A stretch of 64,000 nucleotides of DNA from Scytonema sp. UIC 10036 (GTDB taxonomy: Bacteria > Cyanobacteriota > Cyanobacteriia > Cyanobacteriales > Nostocaceae). The notes under the pieces were generated by a model, which saw nothing but the letters and a program-made list of their open reading frames with translations, was not told the origin of the DNA and did not search any database. The DNA lies in contig NZ_WJFC01000057.1 of NCBI RefSeq assembly GCF_009725235.1, positions 3,004 to 67,003 of the forward strand, given 5' to 3'. Position 1 is the stretch's first letter. Each line of letters opens with the position of its first letter. The position numbers and the translations under genes are program-made. Positions 8,110 through 18,773 of this stretch are shown here, piece by piece.

Positions 8110-10266
8110 TCACAGAGAGTGTTGTAATGCCATTTCCATAAGAATCTTCTGAGCACTTTGTTCTGTTTCTTCTGCACCAGGACGGCGCTGTAAATATTGC
8201 CCATCAGGCTGAAGTTCCCAAGCTTGACGATTATCAGCCAGCATAATATCTAAAATGTTTTTGAGCTGCTTAACAAGGTTAGCATCTTCTATAGGAACGA
8301 CTGCTTCCACCCGGCGATCGAGGTTACGTGGCATCCAATCCGCACTGCCAATGTAAATTTCCTCCTGTCCGTTGTTGTGAAAATAGAAGATACGCGAATG
8401 TTCTAGGTAACGACCAACAATGCTAATCACGCGAATATTTTCACTAACTCCTTTAACCCCAGGACGCAAACAGCATATACCCCGAATAATTAAGTCAATT
8501 TGCACTCCCGCTTGAGAAGCTTCGTAGAGAGTTGCAATCATTTGCGGATCGACCAGTGAATTCATTTTGGCAATAATCCGACCGGGATGACCGTTCTGAC
8601 AGTGGTCAATTTCTCTACGGATGAAAGAAACCATGCGATCGCGCATATTTACTGGCGACACTAGTAGCTTGCGATAAGAGTGCTGCAAAGAATAACCCGT
8701 TAGGTAATTAAATAAATCTGTCAAATCTGCTCCCAAGTCTTCTCTGCAACTAAATAAACCCAAATCAGTATAAAGCTTTGCTGTCTTGGAGTTATAGTTG
8801 CCCGTACCGATGTGAACATAGCGACGAATATCGTCACCCTCCTTACGCACCACAAGTGTGGTTTTGGTGTGAGTCTTCAATCCCACCAATCCATATACGA
8901 CATGCACGCCTGCATCTTCTAACTGTCGCGCCCAACTGATATTATTTTCCTCATCAAAACGGGCTTTTAGTTCAACTAAAACAGCCACTTGTTTTTTATT
9001 TTCTGCTGCTGCAATCAAAGCTTTGACAATTGGTGAATCACCAGATGTGCGATACAGAGTCATTTTAATAGCTAGCACCTTTGGATCGGTAGCCGCTTTC
9101 GTAATGAAGAGTTCAACTGATTCTGAAAAAGATTCATAGGGATGGTGAACTAACAAATCCCCTTGCTGGATCGCTAAAAATAAATTCTCCCCGTTTGCTA
9201 TCTCAAGTAAGTCTTTGTCTTTACTGAGCTCGTGAACTTGTCTTAAACGAGGGGGAACAACAGGCGTCCAAGGTGAGTCTTTTTGGTCAGGTAACGGTAA
9301 CGACATGAAAAACATCAAGTCTTTTAAGTTTAGCAGACCCTCTATATCATAGACATCACTTTCTGCAAGTTTGAGCCCTTGCATTAACGTTTTCCGTACA
9401 AAAGTACAACCAGATGCTTGAATTTCTAACCTGACTGCAGATCCCTTAAAATAACGTTTGCTAATTTCGTGTTGAATTGCCAACAAAAGGTCTTCTGCTT
9501 CATCTTCCTGTACTGGAAAGTCCGCATCCCGAGTCACGCGGAAGACACAAGATTCCTGGATTTCCATACCTGGAAACAAAGACTGGATATGACAAGCAAT
9601 AACTTGTTCTAGAGGTACACCAGTCCAAACAGTTGGGTGTTCGTTATGACATTGCAGTTCTTGAGGAAAAGTAATAAATCTGGGTACGATATCAGGGACT
9701 TTGACTCTAGCAAAATTTTCCTCTCCTGTTTTGGGGTTTTTAACCACGACTCCCAAATTTAAACTCAAATTAGACATATGAGGAAAAGGATGCCCTGGAT
9801 CGACTGCTAAGGGAGTTAGGATGGGGAATATATGCTTCTCAAAATAGCGTTCGAGGTAAACACGCTGTTCTTGATTCAAATCTGTATCCTTTAAGAGGTA
9901 AACACCCACTGAAGAAAGCTTTGAGCGTAATTCCTGCTCAAAATGGCGGTGTTGCTGAACCACTTGAGGACGAAGAAGGCGTTCAATAGCATCTAGCTGT
10001 TCTTGAGGTGTGCGCCCATCTGGAGTTAATTGGCTAACCTCTGCTTCCACCTGTTCCTTAAGCCCTGACACCCTCACCATAAAAAATTCATCTAAATTGG
10101 AGCTAAAAATTGCTGCAAATTTTAGACGTTCCAACAGTAGTGTTCTAGAGTCTAACGCTTCGTGTAGCACTCGATTATTAAACTCCAACCAACTCAGTTC
10201 CCGATTGAAATAATATTGTGGCTCATTCAATTTAACGGTTGATTTACTTTCTTTCGCTTTAGGCAT
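8110..10266 (-). CDS. ppk1: Polyphosphate kinase 1
   Basis: 718 aa, typical for PPK1. It makes inorganic polyphosphate from the terminal phosphate of ATP, reversibly. The N-terminal domain starts with Y-F-N-R-E-L-S-W-L-E-F-N and S-S-N-L-D-E-F-F-M-V-R. The catalytic part has I-K-M-T-L-Y-R-T-S, V-E-L-K-A-R-F-D-E-E-N and the phospho-histidine motif H-I-G-T-G-N-Y-N. Near the C-terminus is the R-N-L-D-R-R-V-E motif. All key motifs are present. It is a single gene, convergent with DUF3891. No PHO-box search could be done, so regulation is unknown. Confidence 0.97.
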   Translation of the reverse strand: MPKAKESKSTVKLNEPQYYFNRELSWLEFNNRVLHEALDSRTLLLERLKFAAIFSSNLDEFFMVRVSGLKEQVEAEVSQLTPDGRTPQEQLDAIERLLRPQVVQQHRHFEQELRSKLSSVGVYLLKDTDLNQEQRVYLERYFEKHIFPILTPLAVDPGHPFPHMSNLSLNLGVVVKNPKTGEENFARVKVPDIVPRFITFPQELQCHNEHPTVWTGVPLEQVIACHIQSLFPGMEIQESCVFRVTRDADFPVQEDEAEDLLLAIQHEISKRYFKGSAVRLEIQASGCTFVRKTLMQGLKLAESDVYDIEGLLNLKDLMFFMSLPLPDQKDSPWTPVVPPRLRQVHELSKDKDLLEIANGENLFLAIQQGDLLVHHPYESFSESVELFITKAATDPKVLAIKMTLYRTSGDSPIVKALIAAAENKKQVAVLVELKARFDEENNISWARQLEDAGVHVVYGLVGLKTHTKTTLVVRKEGDDIRRYVHIGTGNYNSKTAKLYTDLGLFSCREDLGADLTDLFNYLTGYSLQHSYRKLLVSPVNMRDRMVSFIRREIDHCQNGHPGRIIAKMNSLVDPQMIATLYEASQAGVQIDLIIRGICCLRPGVKGVSENIRVISIVGRYLEHSRIFYFHNNGQEEIYIGSADWMPRNLDRRVEAVVPIEDANLVKQLKNILDIMLADNRQAWELQPDGQYLQRRPGAEETEQSAQKILMEMALQHSL

Positions 10267-10695
10267 GGCTTACACTCTAAATTAGAAAGACCTCAAATAA
10301 CGTCTTTAATTGTAGGGACTTGGGTAAAATAAAGCTAGTCTATAAGAACTTAATAATTTCATTTACTCCAATTGCCATTAAAATTTTATTTTAAATTTAA
10401 GAAATAGTTAATAATTAATTAATTTTAAATTAAATTTGCGGTTGACGCGATGCATAATAATGCTTACAACTTCCTCTACTTTCACCCTTAGTTTTGAAGC
10501 ATGAAATAGATATCTGGTGGAAAAGAATGTAGAGACGCGCCATGGCACGTTTTTACAAAGGTTGTACGCAATGCATATTTAATTTTCACTCCTATGTCTA
10601 TTTTTTAGAAGTTCGGAAAGCCTGAAAACCGCGCTCTTGTGCAAGCACTACATACTTCACCTATTAAAATTTTGAAGTGAAAGTTTGTTCGCTTG
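10267..10695. other. Intergenic region upstream of ppk1
   Basis: About 430 bases holding the ppk1 promoter region, an AT-rich stretch near 10370-10435, and a DUF3891-like gene remnant near its right end. Nothing else is recognisable. Confidence 0.6.
10595..10693 (+). pseudogene. 3' remnant of a DUF3891 paralogue
   Basis: The translation has A-L-x-x-S-P-I-K-I-L-K, a stop, then K-F-V-R. This matches the end of the intact DUF3891 protein at 7313-8035 (A-L-Q-A-S-P-I-K-T-L-E-W-T-F-V-R). Upstream a short F-L-E piece is also recognisable; the rest is gone. The fragment carries a nonsense change and ends next to the histidine kinase stop. Confidence 0.65.
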
Positions 10696-12006
10696 TTAAC
10701 AATCGCTCTCAATTGGAAGAGAGATTGTAAATTGTGTACCTTTACCAGGGACTGATGAGCAAGTGATTTGTCCCTTATGTTTATCGACTATAATTTGACG
10801 GCTGATAGCTAATCCTAGCCCAGTCCCTTTACCTACGGGCTTTGTTGTAAACGATGGCTCAAAGATTCGAGCTTGTATTTCCGGAATTATACCACGACCA
10901 TTGTCTTGGATGCAAATTGTGACAGTTTTTTGCTGAGAATCAACCGATGTTGCGATCGCAATTGTGTTTGGAGCAGCAATCCCTTGAGAAGAATCTTTTC
11001 GCTCGATAGCGTCGAATGCATCAATGGCATTAGCGATGATATTCATAAAGACTTGGTTCAGTTGTCCGGGATAGCAAGCAATTGGTGGCAACTCACCATA
11101 TTGCTTAACAACTTGGATTTTAGCGCAATCGCCATTGCCGTTCAATCTATGTTTCAGCAACATCAAAGTACTGTCGATGCCCTCATGAATCTGAAACTCT
11201 ACTTTACATGACATATCTGCACGAGCAAAGGTTCTGAGCGAGAGGCTGATGTCCCTCAGACGCGTAATTCCTTGATGCATTGATGCTAGGAGTTTTGGTA
11301 AATCTTCAATGAGATACTCCAAATCAATTTCTTCAACAAGCTCTTCAATATCCCGATCGCGATTCGGTAGCTTTTTCTGTTGCAGCCTCAACAAACGCAG
11401 CAGATCCTTAATATATTCCTCAATGTGAGAGATATTTCCGCCAATAAAACCAATCGGATTATTAATCTCATGACCAATACCTGCAACAAGTTGTCCTAGA
11501 GTAGACATTTTTTCACTTTGGATCAGTTGTAGTTGAGTCTCTTGCAATTGTTGTAGAGATTGGGTTAACTGCGTAGTGCGTTCTTGCACTCGTTGCTCTA
11601 AGGTACGGGTGAGATGAGAGATTTTAAGGTGTAACTTTAATCGGGCAATAACTTCTTCTTGCTGAAAGGGTTTGGTAATGTAATCAACTGCACCAATTTC
11701 CAATCCTTTCACCTTGTCTGTAGCATCTGACAAAGCAGTCATAAACACAATTGGAATATTCTGAGTGTTAGGATTGGCTTTTAGCCTGCGACAAGTCTCA
11801 AATCCATCCATACCGGGCATCATAACATCTAGGAGAATGAGATCGGGTTGAGCATATTCGGTTTGTTCGATCGCTGACTCACCATCTGTTGCCATGAGAG
11901 CTTTCCAGCCATATCCTTGTATTGCTTCTGATAAAACCTTAATATTATTTGGATTGTCATCCACTAGCAAAATACGTATTGACTTCAAGAAAGAATCTGC
12001 CATCAT
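10696..12006 (-). CDS. Response regulator-histidine kinase hybrid
   Basis: 436 aa. An N-terminal receiver domain (about 10-128) has the acidic pocket D-D-N, phospho-acceptor D in [12 protein letters not shown] and K in Y-I-T-K-P-F. A coiled linker leads to a kinase core. Its H-box is G-I-G-H-E-I-N-N-P, the N-box I-I-A-N-A-I-D-A-F and the G-boxes D-N-G-R-G-I and G-T-G-L-G-L-A-I. There are no membrane segments, so it is cytoplasmic. It overlaps the preceding CHASE2 kinase gene by 4 bp (ATGA), so the two are translationally coupled and probably form a phosphorelay. Confidence 0.94.
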   Translation of the reverse strand: MMADSFLKSIRILLVDDNPNNIKVLSEAIQGYGWKALMATDGESAIEQTEYAQPDLILLDVMMPGMDGFETCRRLKANPNTQNIPIVFMTALSDATDKVKGLEIGAVDYITKPFQQEEVIARLKLHLKISHLTRTLEQRVQERTTQLTQSLQQLQETQLQLIQSEKMSTLGQLVAGIGHEINNPIGFIGGNISHIEEYIKDLLRLLRLQQKKLPNRDRDIEELVEEIDLEYLIEDLPKLLASMHQGITRLRDISLSLRTFARADMSCKVEFQIHEGIDSTLMLLKHRLNGNGDCAKIQVVKQYGELPPIACYPGQLNQVFMNIIANAIDAFDAIERKDSSQGIAAPNTIAIATSVDSQQKTVTICIQDNGRGIIPEIQARIFEPSFTTKPVGKGTGLGLAISRQIIVDKHKGQITCSSVPGKGTQFTISLPIESDC

Positions 12007-14834
12007 TTATTTGTCTCCTTTGTTATACAGTTTTTTAAGAATGTACGTATTTTTTTAGTTTGGAAATTAGCTGTCAGCTGGCTCAATTCAGCCACAAAAG
12101 GTGCTAATCCCGACTCAGCAGGAACCAACGCTTCTAGTATGCCCTCAATTGCTGGAATATCTCCCATCATTGCTAGATGATAAAGTTGTTGCAAAACATC
12201 CTGGGATGGCAGAACCCATTCACTCTCAGGGACTTCCTGACTCTTGGGAAATAACTGCTGAGGTGTGGGTTGGGCATAAATCCACTCTACTCCCAGTACC
12301 GATTGCAGTGTATTAAATAGTTCGCCAATCTCTAAGGGTTTAGGTAGGAAAGCTACTGCTCCTGCTTCTAAACTCTGCTGACGATTTTCCTCAAATACAT
12401 TGGCACTGGAGACGATAATAGGAATGCCATGGGTTTGCGAATTCGCCTGCAAACAATCCATCAACTCAAAGCCATCCATATGAGGCATGGCTAAATCGAG
12501 CAAAATCGCATCAGGGTTGTGTTCGGTAACCATCTGCAGCCCATGTTTGCCATCAGTCGCTTCCAAGGTTCGACAGCCAATTTCTTGCAACAAACCAATC
12601 AACATGGAACGGTGCTTGTCATCATCATCGATAATCAGAATCTGAGGCGTACTATTCTGAATTCCAATGATTTGCCGATTGGGTGAACTAACCCTTGCAT
12701 CCCAATCATGAGAAAGGGGTACTGTCAAATCCAGCCAAAACACGCTTCCTTCCCCCAGCCGACTCTGTACCTGAATTTGGCTGCCCATCAATGCTACAAT
12801 TCTCTGACTGATGGTTAATCCTAAACCAGTCCCCTCAGATCGCTTTCCACTATCCCCCACTTGCTCAAAAGGCAAAAAGATTTTCTCAAGTTGTTCTGGC
12901 GACATCCCAATACCAGTATCTTCAATTTGAAAGCGAATCTTGCAATTTGTCCTTTGTTCTTTGTCCTTTGTCATTTGTGGCTTGTCCATTGTTGTCGAAT
13001 CACAAATGACTAATGACTCTTGACTGATGACATCTACTTTGAATGTAACGCTACCAGTATCTGTGAATTTCACAGCATTGCCTAGTAAATTAATTAACAC
13101 TTGCCGCAATCGCTTTTCGTCTGTTTGAATGGCAGATGGTAGGCGATCGCTAATGAAAACGTTAAACCCAATCCCTTTCTGTTCGGCTCGGATACTGCAA
13201 ATCTCGGTTACACTCTGTAGAAAGGTAGGTAAATGTACGCCAGTCGTAACCAATTCTAGTTTACTAGCTTCTATTTTCGAGAGATCGAGAATATCATTGA
13301 TTAGCATTAACAAATGCGATCCACATTGGTGGATAATACTGACTCCTTGCCGATTTTTATCTGTGAGATTTGGCGATCGCTCTAACAGTTGTGCATACCC
13401 AAGGATGCCATTTAGCGGTGTGCGGAGTTCGTGGCTCATATTTGCGAGGAACTCACTTTTTGCCCGGTTAGCAGCATCGGCAGATTGCTTTGCCTCCAAG
13501 AGTTCGCAAGTTCGCTCTTCGACTTTTATCTCCAAGGTTTTGGAATAATCAGATAGTTGATTGTTGGCAATTTCCAGTTGGCAATTCGTTTCTTCTAGCT
13601 TCCTTTGTTTATAAGCATTTGTTGTTGCGATCGCACTACCGATAAATGCAGCTAAAACAGGTGATACCGGAACCAACACTCCATTCAGAAACATTCCGTA
13701 GGCACTTCCCATATATGCCCCAGTTATGACTACAGTAGCCCAAAGAATTTTGCCACCTGGAATTCGCCGCCCACCACGCAAGCTCGCTAAGTACCAACTA
13801 CCCGTAGAACCGATGACAGTCCACAAAACAATCCAGAGCGGTAGAAAAATGCCAGAAACACCATGGAGATTTGTGTTTCCGGCTTTTGCCCCTTGCACCA
13901 GTTGGTAAGCAATATTGGCGTGAACAACAACACCGGGGGTGGGTTTTTGGGCAGATATGAAGGAGGAACTAAAGGGTGTGCCAAAGAAATCATTGGTACT
14001 AGCAGCGACTGAACCAATAAATACCATGCGATCGCGCATTAAATTGGCTGGAAGTTTCCCTGCTAATACGTCGCCTAGAGTCACTCTGCGAAACGCTACT
14101 TCCGAACCATGCCAGTTGAGTAGAATTTGATAGCCTCCTAACTCAACATCAGGATAACCTGCTTCTTGATTCTTAAGTGGTGAGTAAATTTCTTTGCCCA
14201 ATCGGAACTTTTGCTGTTGGGGGTCAATACTTTCTAATGCAATCCCTTCGGCTTCAAGGTAATGGAGCGCCACACGAGTCGCCAGCCCTGCTTTAAGAGT
14301 ATCGTGCTCCTGTGCATCTTTTGCTGTCAGGAGAGCACGGCGCACGTGACGATCTCCATCCAACACTAAATCTGCAAAACCAACGCGATCGCGCTTTTTC
14401 AGTTCTGGAGGGGGGTTAACACGTTCACCAGTAATTTTTTCTACCCCGAACAAATTAGGCGTGCTGCGGAAAATTTTTACGAGTTGCTCGTGCCCCTTTC
14501 CTTCCGGTAGATCCCGATAGAGATCCAAACCAATAGCTCTAGGCTGTTGCGCCCGAATCTTTTCAAGTAATTGTGCCAGTGCCCAATCTGGAATTGGCCA
14601 TTTACCTATAGATCGGATATCATGTTCATCAATGGTAACAATAACAATTTCGTCAACAATCTTCTCTTGCGTCAGCGTAGCCCACTGTAGGCGAACCCAT
14701 TCATCACGAAGTTTCCACTCAGGCAAATTGAACAGCCCCAGCGATTGCCCAACAATGACTGTCAGGGCAATACTGGGAGTAATAATCAAAACACTCCGAG
14801 CGCGTTGGATAAAAGCTTGAAATTTGCGCCACAT
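12003..14834 (-). CDS. CHASE2-sensor hybrid histidine kinase
   Basis: 943 aa. An N-terminal membrane segment is followed by an extracytoplasmic CHASE2 domain (about 50-320), with the family pattern [10 protein letters not shown] and R-A-I-G-L-D-L-Y. Three membrane spans follow (about 320-400). A coiled coil leads to a kinase domain with H-box [12 protein letters not shown]-box N-L-L-G-N-A-V-K-F and G-box G-T-G-L-G-L. A receiver with phospho-acceptor [11 protein letters not shown] and a helical C-terminal tail of about 100 residues finish the protein. It is the first gene of a coupled pair with the downstream kinase. CHASE2 proteins recur beside CHAT/DUF928/haemagglutinin genes in cyanobacteria, as here. 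Confidence 0.94.
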   Translation of the reverse strand: MWRKFQAFIQRARSVLIITPSIALTVIVGQSLGLFNLPEWKLRDEWVRLQWATLTQEKIVDEIVIVTIDEHDIRSIGKWPIPDWALAQLLEKIRAQQPRAIGLDLYRDLPEGKGHEQLVKIFRSTPNLFGVEKITGERVNPPPELKKRDRVGFADLVLDGDRHVRRALLTAKDAQEHDTLKAGLATRVALHYLEAEGIALESIDPQQQKFRLGKEIYSPLKNQEAGYPDVELGGYQILLNWHGSEVAFRRVTLGDVLAGKLPANLMRDRMVFIGSVAASTNDFFGTPFSSSFISAQKPTPGVVVHANIAYQLVQGAKAGNTNLHGVSGIFLPLWIVLWTVIGSTGSWYLASLRGGRRIPGGKILWATVVITGAYMGSAYGMFLNGVLVPVSPVLAAFIGSAIATTNAYKQRKLEETNCQLEIANNQLSDYSKTLEIKVEERTCELLEAKQSADAANRAKSEFLANMSHELRTPLNGILGYAQLLERSPNLTDKNRQGVSIIHQCGSHLLMLINDILDLSKIEASKLELVTTGVHLPTFLQSVTEICSIRAEQKGIGFNVFISDRLPSAIQTDEKRLRQVLINLLGNAVKFTDTGSVTFKVDVISQESLVICDSTTMDKPQMTKDKEQRTNCKIRFQIEDTGIGMSPEQLEKIFLPFEQVGDSGKRSEGTGLGLTISQRIVALMGSQIQVQSRLGEGSVFWLDLTVPLSHDWDARVSSPNRQIIGIQNSTPQILIIDDDDKHRSMLIGLLQEIGCRTLEATDGKHGLQMVTEHNPDAILLDLAMPHMDGFELMDCLQANSQTHGIPIIVSSANVFEENRQQSLEAGAVAFLPKPLEIGELFNTLQSVLGVEWIYAQPTPQQLFPKSQEVPESEWVLPSQDVLQQLYHLAMMGDIPAIEGILEALVPAESGLAPFVAELSQLTANFQTKKIRTFLKNCITKETNK

Positions 14835-14910
14835 ATATCAATATTATCAGTTAGCGTTGGTGAAGCTCAGATCCACCAACACCTCTATAGCAATTCTATT
14901 TGAGATCCAA

Positions 14911-14952
14911 ACAAGGGAGACAAGGGAGACAAGGGAGACAAGGGAGACAAGG
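14911..14952. repeat. 9-bp tandem repeat (ACAAGGGAG, about 4.7 copies)
   Basis: Short tandem array between the CHASE2 kinase gene and the DUF928 gene. Such arrays can vary in copy number; no further signal is seen. Confidence 0.9.
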
Positions 14953-14990
14953 AAAAGGTGTTTGTAAATCATTTAGGACTGCTATATAAG

Positions 14991-15773
14991 TCAATTAGCC
15001 AATAATAAGGGCACTGTTGCAATTTCCTTCAAGCTAACTGAGGAGAGAAGTTCTGTCCATTGCTTGGTAAGAATTGCATTAGCAGGTTGGGCAGTGCGTA
15101 GGGTAGCAAGTGTTGCTACACAATCATACCAAACCCCGTTTTTCCCCAAGGCAGCAGCTTGCTTCAGAGCATCTTTCTGTTGCATTACAGTTGCTAACTC
15201 AGCGTTAGGCTGAATACGCTGTACCCAACCATCAACATAAGGTGTACTTGGGCTGAGTTGTCCATTCACTTTCAGTGCCAAGAACCATTGATAGTTTTTC
15301 CCAACGGCTAAAGCTGGTGCATGAACTGGCAATTTGACAGCAATGACGCCAAATTTCCCAGCTACTGGAATCTTCATCTGATATTGCATCTTACCAGCTT
15401 CATCTTTAAGGCTGAACACAGCTTCTTCCGCATTAGAAGGAGGCACATAAACCAAAATCGTAGGGCGTTCGGACACCGTTGTGCCATAAAAAGTTTCAGG
15501 TAAGAGTGCGATGAGCGATGTTGGGCTTTTTACCTTGATAAAAACATTGTCATAATCATTGCCAACACGAGAAGCCCCTCCAGTTGCTTGTCTGGGAGCA
15601 CCTTTTCCAGACACAGGAGTAAAGAGATTACCACGGGAAGCTCCTCCAGTTGCTTGTCTGGGAGCACCTTGGTTAGGGGGTGGTGTAAATGTGATGGCGC
15701 GGGCGCTCGTCCATGCATTGCCAGCGATGAAAACAATAATGCTTAATGCACTAACTAAATACCAAAATTTCAC
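14991..15773 (-). CDS. DUF928 family secreted protein
   Basis: I start it at GTG 15773 (about 260 aa). A GAGG ribosome-binding site lies 8 bases upstream, and the product begins with a signal peptide (L-V-S-A-L-S-I-I-V-F-I-A-G). The same frame runs open to an ATG at 15968, but that extension is the translation of a dispersed repeat and is not believable. The mature protein has two copies of a 12-residue G-A-P-R-Q-A-T-G-G-A-S-R segment, typical of DUF928 N-termini, then the DUF928 core with S-L-I-A-L-L-P-E. It presumably acts in the cell envelope. Its function is unknown; the family is habitually linked to CHAT and haemagglutinin genes. Confidence 0.82.
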   Translation of the reverse strand: MKFWYLVSALSIIVFIAGNAWTSARAITFTPPPNQGAPRQATGGASRGNLFTPVSGKGAPRQATGGASRVGNDYDNVFIKVKSPTSLIALLPETFYGTTVSERPTILVYVPPSNAEEAVFSLKDEAGKMQYQMKIPVAGKFGVIAVKLPVHAPALAVGKNYQWFLALKVNGQLSPSTPYVDGWVQRIQPNAELATVMQQKDALKQAAALGKNGVWYDCVATLATLRTAQPANAILTKQWTELLSSVSLKEIATVPLLLAN

Positions 15774-15830
15774 TGCGTTCACCTCATTTTCCTTTGTAAT
15801 AAAACATACATTACGTCTACCTCGTCCACC

Positions 15831-15880
15831 TCGTTCCCAGGCGGAGCCTGGGAATGCCTTCATGGAGGCTCCGCCTCCTG
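15831..15880. repeat. Dispersed TTCCCAGGCGGAGCCTGGGAA repeat
   Basis: Nested short palindromes (cccaggcggagcctggg and ggaggctccgcctcc). The same elements occur at 60772-60822, in reversed order. It lies just upstream of the DUF928 start and creates a false N-terminal extension. Confidence 0.85.
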
Positions 15881-16068
15881 TATTGCGAAGCAGCATCTCA
15901 GCCAGAGGAACCGGAGCGATAAATGGGTAAGTTTTTTGAGAAAAGTCAGGGATTTTACACCTTACCAAAATTAATGTGACAAACTATTAGCAGTATAAGC
16001 GACCTCTAAATAAAACTCCATAAAAAATTGCCTAAATTATTTCAATGAACCTCAGTAATATTACTGAA

Positions 16069-18642
16069 CTACGACCAATTGCCAACCAAAACAAAAGCAG
16101 ACCAAAAGAACGGATCGTAGAAATCAGTTTGGTGAATCAAATCTATTTGTGCTTGGCGCAATGCCTCAGCTTTAGTGATTCCGGGTTGTTTCAGTCGATT
16201 GTAGAAGCGAGTCATAAGCATGGCAGCAGCTTTATCTTTGACAGACCATAAAGTTGCGATGGTTGAGCGAGCACCAGATTTAACAGCCAAGCCCGCAATT
16301 CCAAGAACAGCGCGATCGTCTCCGGCTGCCGTATCACAAGCACTCAGCACCAACAACTCAATGGTGTTCGATGAATTGCTACCCCGATTTTTCAGAATTT
16401 CTGACAAATCTTTAATGTTGACTTGTCCATCCCAAGTGACTAAGAAAGTATTTTCAAGGCGAGAGCTAAATTTTGCATGAGTTGCTAAGTGGACAACATC
16501 AGCGCTACTAGATTTCATCCGAGCAGCAAGGGCTTGGCTGGTAAACTCTTGGTTCAACAGCGTTGAAGACGTTACAGTCTTTGAGATGTGTTTGACTTCC
16601 ACTTCCACAGCAGGCAAAGCGCTAAAGCCCGTGCGAGATTGGCTGATACCGCCCACGAGAGCTTTTATGTTGTCATGCTGGAGCGATCGCGCCGCCATCA
16701 ATTGCAATCCCGGTGAAAGTGCAACAGCATACTTTTCAATGAGATACTGTTTGCCATCATATAAGGCTGCTATGGGAATATTCCGTAATTTACCATCTAA
16801 AACAAACACTAATGTTTTAGTATCTTGAAGAACTCCATCCACTTCCATGGGACGAATCAACCAATCATATACTTGTTGGGACAAGCGATCGCGCTCTTTG
16901 GAATCTGAGACTGGGTTGAAGGCAATCAATAAATTATCTAGAGTTTGCTCAATTTCTACTTGAGATTTGTGAGTGACATAATAACGGAGTGGTTGTTTGA
17001 CATGAGAGAGAATTAATGCTAAGCGATCGGGTAAAATGATAGGGTAAATGACTGTTGCTGTAGGATCGACTTGGTCGATTTGCTGGGTTTTATCCAAACA
17101 CGCTTCCCGGAGATAGTTATCGAGTTCTGCGATCTGAAGTGACTCAATCAATTCACGGGCTTGCACCAGTGCGGCTTGACTCGGTTGCCCATCTAGGAGT
17201 AAACCAACGAGTTCTCGGTAGACAGGCTCTACACTTTGGCGGAAAGAGAACTGAACATCAGGGTTGACAGCAACCAAATCTCCTCGCAATGCTTTCAGTG
17301 CCTTCACTGCCTCAGTATAAGCGCTAATCGCTTGAGATATTTCGCCTTGTTGCTTGTGTAATTGTCCTACCTGCCAAGCGGATTGAGCAATGATATCTTC
17401 AGCTTGGAGTTGACGAGCAATATTGAGGGATTGTTGAGCTAATTGCTTGGCTTCCAACCACTGCTGCGTGCGACGATAGACTTGTCCCCATTGGTACAGC
17501 GCATAAGCTTCTGCCCGAGCATCCTGAATCTGGCGTGCAGATTGAACTGTGGCAGCCATGAGTTGCGCCCGGTCTTTGGATGGTAAAATTTGGGAATTAT
17601 TTTCGCTTCCATTAAGGATGGCAACAAAATTGATAGCGGCGTAAAGAGAGGTGTGACTGGTAGGAAGCGTTTTCAGTTGTTGTAACAGTTGAGGTGCGAG
17701 TGGGGTTGCAAGTTCAGGTTTGTCATGGTTGAGGAAAAGTTTAAACCGAGCTAGATTTGCTTGCAGGCGATCGCCTGAGTTGGTTGCTACTTGTTCGGCT
17801 TGTTCAAAATAATTCAGTGCTGCGCTAGGATTTTGTAACTCAACAGCATTTTTGCCCAAGCTGAGAAGGATAGAACTTAAGTGAGGCTTGGCTTCTATTT
17901 TGCGAGCGATCGCTAAACTTTCCTCCAAAAACTCTTGAGTTTTGCCATCGCCAATAGTTTGCAGAGTTAAGCCAAGCGATCGCAACCCACTGACTTTGAT
18001 TTCAGAATTTGGCATCGCTTTGAGCTTTTGAGCGATCGCCTCCAACTGCTGTTTAGAGCGACGGTAAAATCCCAAACTTTGTAAAGCTTGTGCTTGATTG
18101 ATCTGACTTCCCAAGCTTCCCATGGTGTCACCTGCTTGCTCATAAAATTTTTGAGCTTGTTGCCAACTTTCAAGAGCAATTTCAGCTTTGCCAGAATGCA
18201 GTTGCAAATTGGCTTGAGTATTGAGTGCTTGCGCCCAGAGAATTGCATCAGCTGGAGGTGTAGCTGTTTGCAACAGTTTTAGACTTTGCTCCATAGACAG
18301 ACGGGCTGCTTCCCACTGATTGAGTTCCTGTTGTGCTAATGAGAGGTAACTCAAACTGAGAGCAACGTTTAGGCGATCGCCTTGGATATTATACTGCTGT
18401 GCAGCTGTTTCCCAAGCTGTCACTGCTTCTGCAAACCGTCCCAAGCGGTAGAGTTTTCTCCCTTGTTCCAACCAGTGAGTGGGTTGAGAAAACGATTGAG
18501 AAATAAATAATGGTGCATTAAAGGTAGACGTTGTTGATACTTGTAACGATGCTTTTACAGGAGCAATGGCGATCGCTAAGCATAAACTTATAACACTAAG
18601 GATGATATATAACCAACGAGATAGTTTTATTTGAAAAAGCAT
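16069..18642 (-). CDS. CHAT-domain TPR protein (caspase-like peptidase family)
   Basis: 857 aa. A signal peptide or anchor (about 8-33) is followed by tetratricopeptide repeats to about residue 430 (recurring A-L-x-Y-F-x-Q-A patterns), then a C-terminal CHAT domain. The presumed catalytic dyad is intact: His in H-L-A-T-H-A-K-F and Cys in L-S-A-C-D-T-A-A-G. The C-terminus has the family ending D-P-F-F-W-S-A-F-V-L-V-G. CHAT proteins are clan CD cysteine peptidases; the TPR part probably binds partner proteins. The gene follows haemagglutinin paralogue 1 in the same orientation, separated by a palindromic repeat. An envelope location and a role in processing the adjacent TPS exoproteins are inference. 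Confidence 0.93.
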   Translation of the reverse strand: MLFQIKLSRWLYIILSVISLCLAIAIAPVKASLQVSTTSTFNAPLFISQSFSQPTHWLEQGRKLYRLGRFAEAVTAWETAAQQYNIQGDRLNVALSLSYLSLAQQELNQWEAARLSMEQSLKLLQTATPPADAILWAQALNTQANLQLHSGKAEIALESWQQAQKFYEQAGDTMGSLGSQINQAQALQSLGFYRRSKQQLEAIAQKLKAMPNSEIKVSGLRSLGLTLQTIGDGKTQEFLEESLAIARKIEAKPHLSSILLSLGKNAVELQNPSAALNYFEQAEQVATNSGDRLQANLARFKLFLNHDKPELATPLAPQLLQQLKTLPTSHTSLYAAINFVAILNGSENNSQILPSKDRAQLMAATVQSARQIQDARAEAYALYQWGQVYRRTQQWLEAKQLAQQSLNIARQLQAEDIIAQSAWQVGQLHKQQGEISQAISAYTEAVKALKALRGDLVAVNPDVQFSFRQSVEPVYRELVGLLLDGQPSQAALVQARELIESLQIAELDNYLREACLDKTQQIDQVDPTATVIYPIILPDRLALILSHVKQPLRYYVTHKSQVEIEQTLDNLLIAFNPVSDSKERDRLSQQVYDWLIRPMEVDGVLQDTKTLVFVLDGKLRNIPIAALYDGKQYLIEKYAVALSPGLQLMAARSLQHDNIKALVGGISQSRTGFSALPAVEVEVKHISKTVTSSTLLNQEFTSQALAARMKSSSADVVHLATHAKFSSRLENTFLVTWDGQVNIKDLSEILKNRGSNSSNTIELLVLSACDTAAGDDRAVLGIAGLAVKSGARSTIATLWSVKDKAAAMLMTRFYNRLKQPGITKAEALRQAQIDLIHQTDFYDPFFWSAFVLVGNWS

Positions 18643-18702
18643 ACTATTTTGGATTTTAGATTTTGGATGCGTGGATTACACTTAAATCACCTAAGGTATT
18701 GC

Positions 18703-18773
18703 GTAGGTTGGGTTGAGGAACGAAACCCAACAATAAGGTTCAATGTTGGGTTTCGTTCCTCAACCCAACCTAC
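18703..18773. repeat. Dispersed GTAGGTTGGGTT repeat abutting a stop codon
   Basis: Two inverse arms (gtaggttgggttgagg ... cctcaacccaacctac). The final cytosine is the first base of the plus-strand cta that encodes the minus-strand TAG stop of the downstream-listed haemagglutinin. The second haemagglutinin gene has the same arrangement at 22246. Confidence 0.9.

Noticed and set aside
15774..15968. 65-codon N-terminal extension of the DUF928 protein
   Set aside because: It is mostly translation of a dispersed TTCCCAGG repeat; a signal peptide with a good ribosome-binding site starts at 15773.
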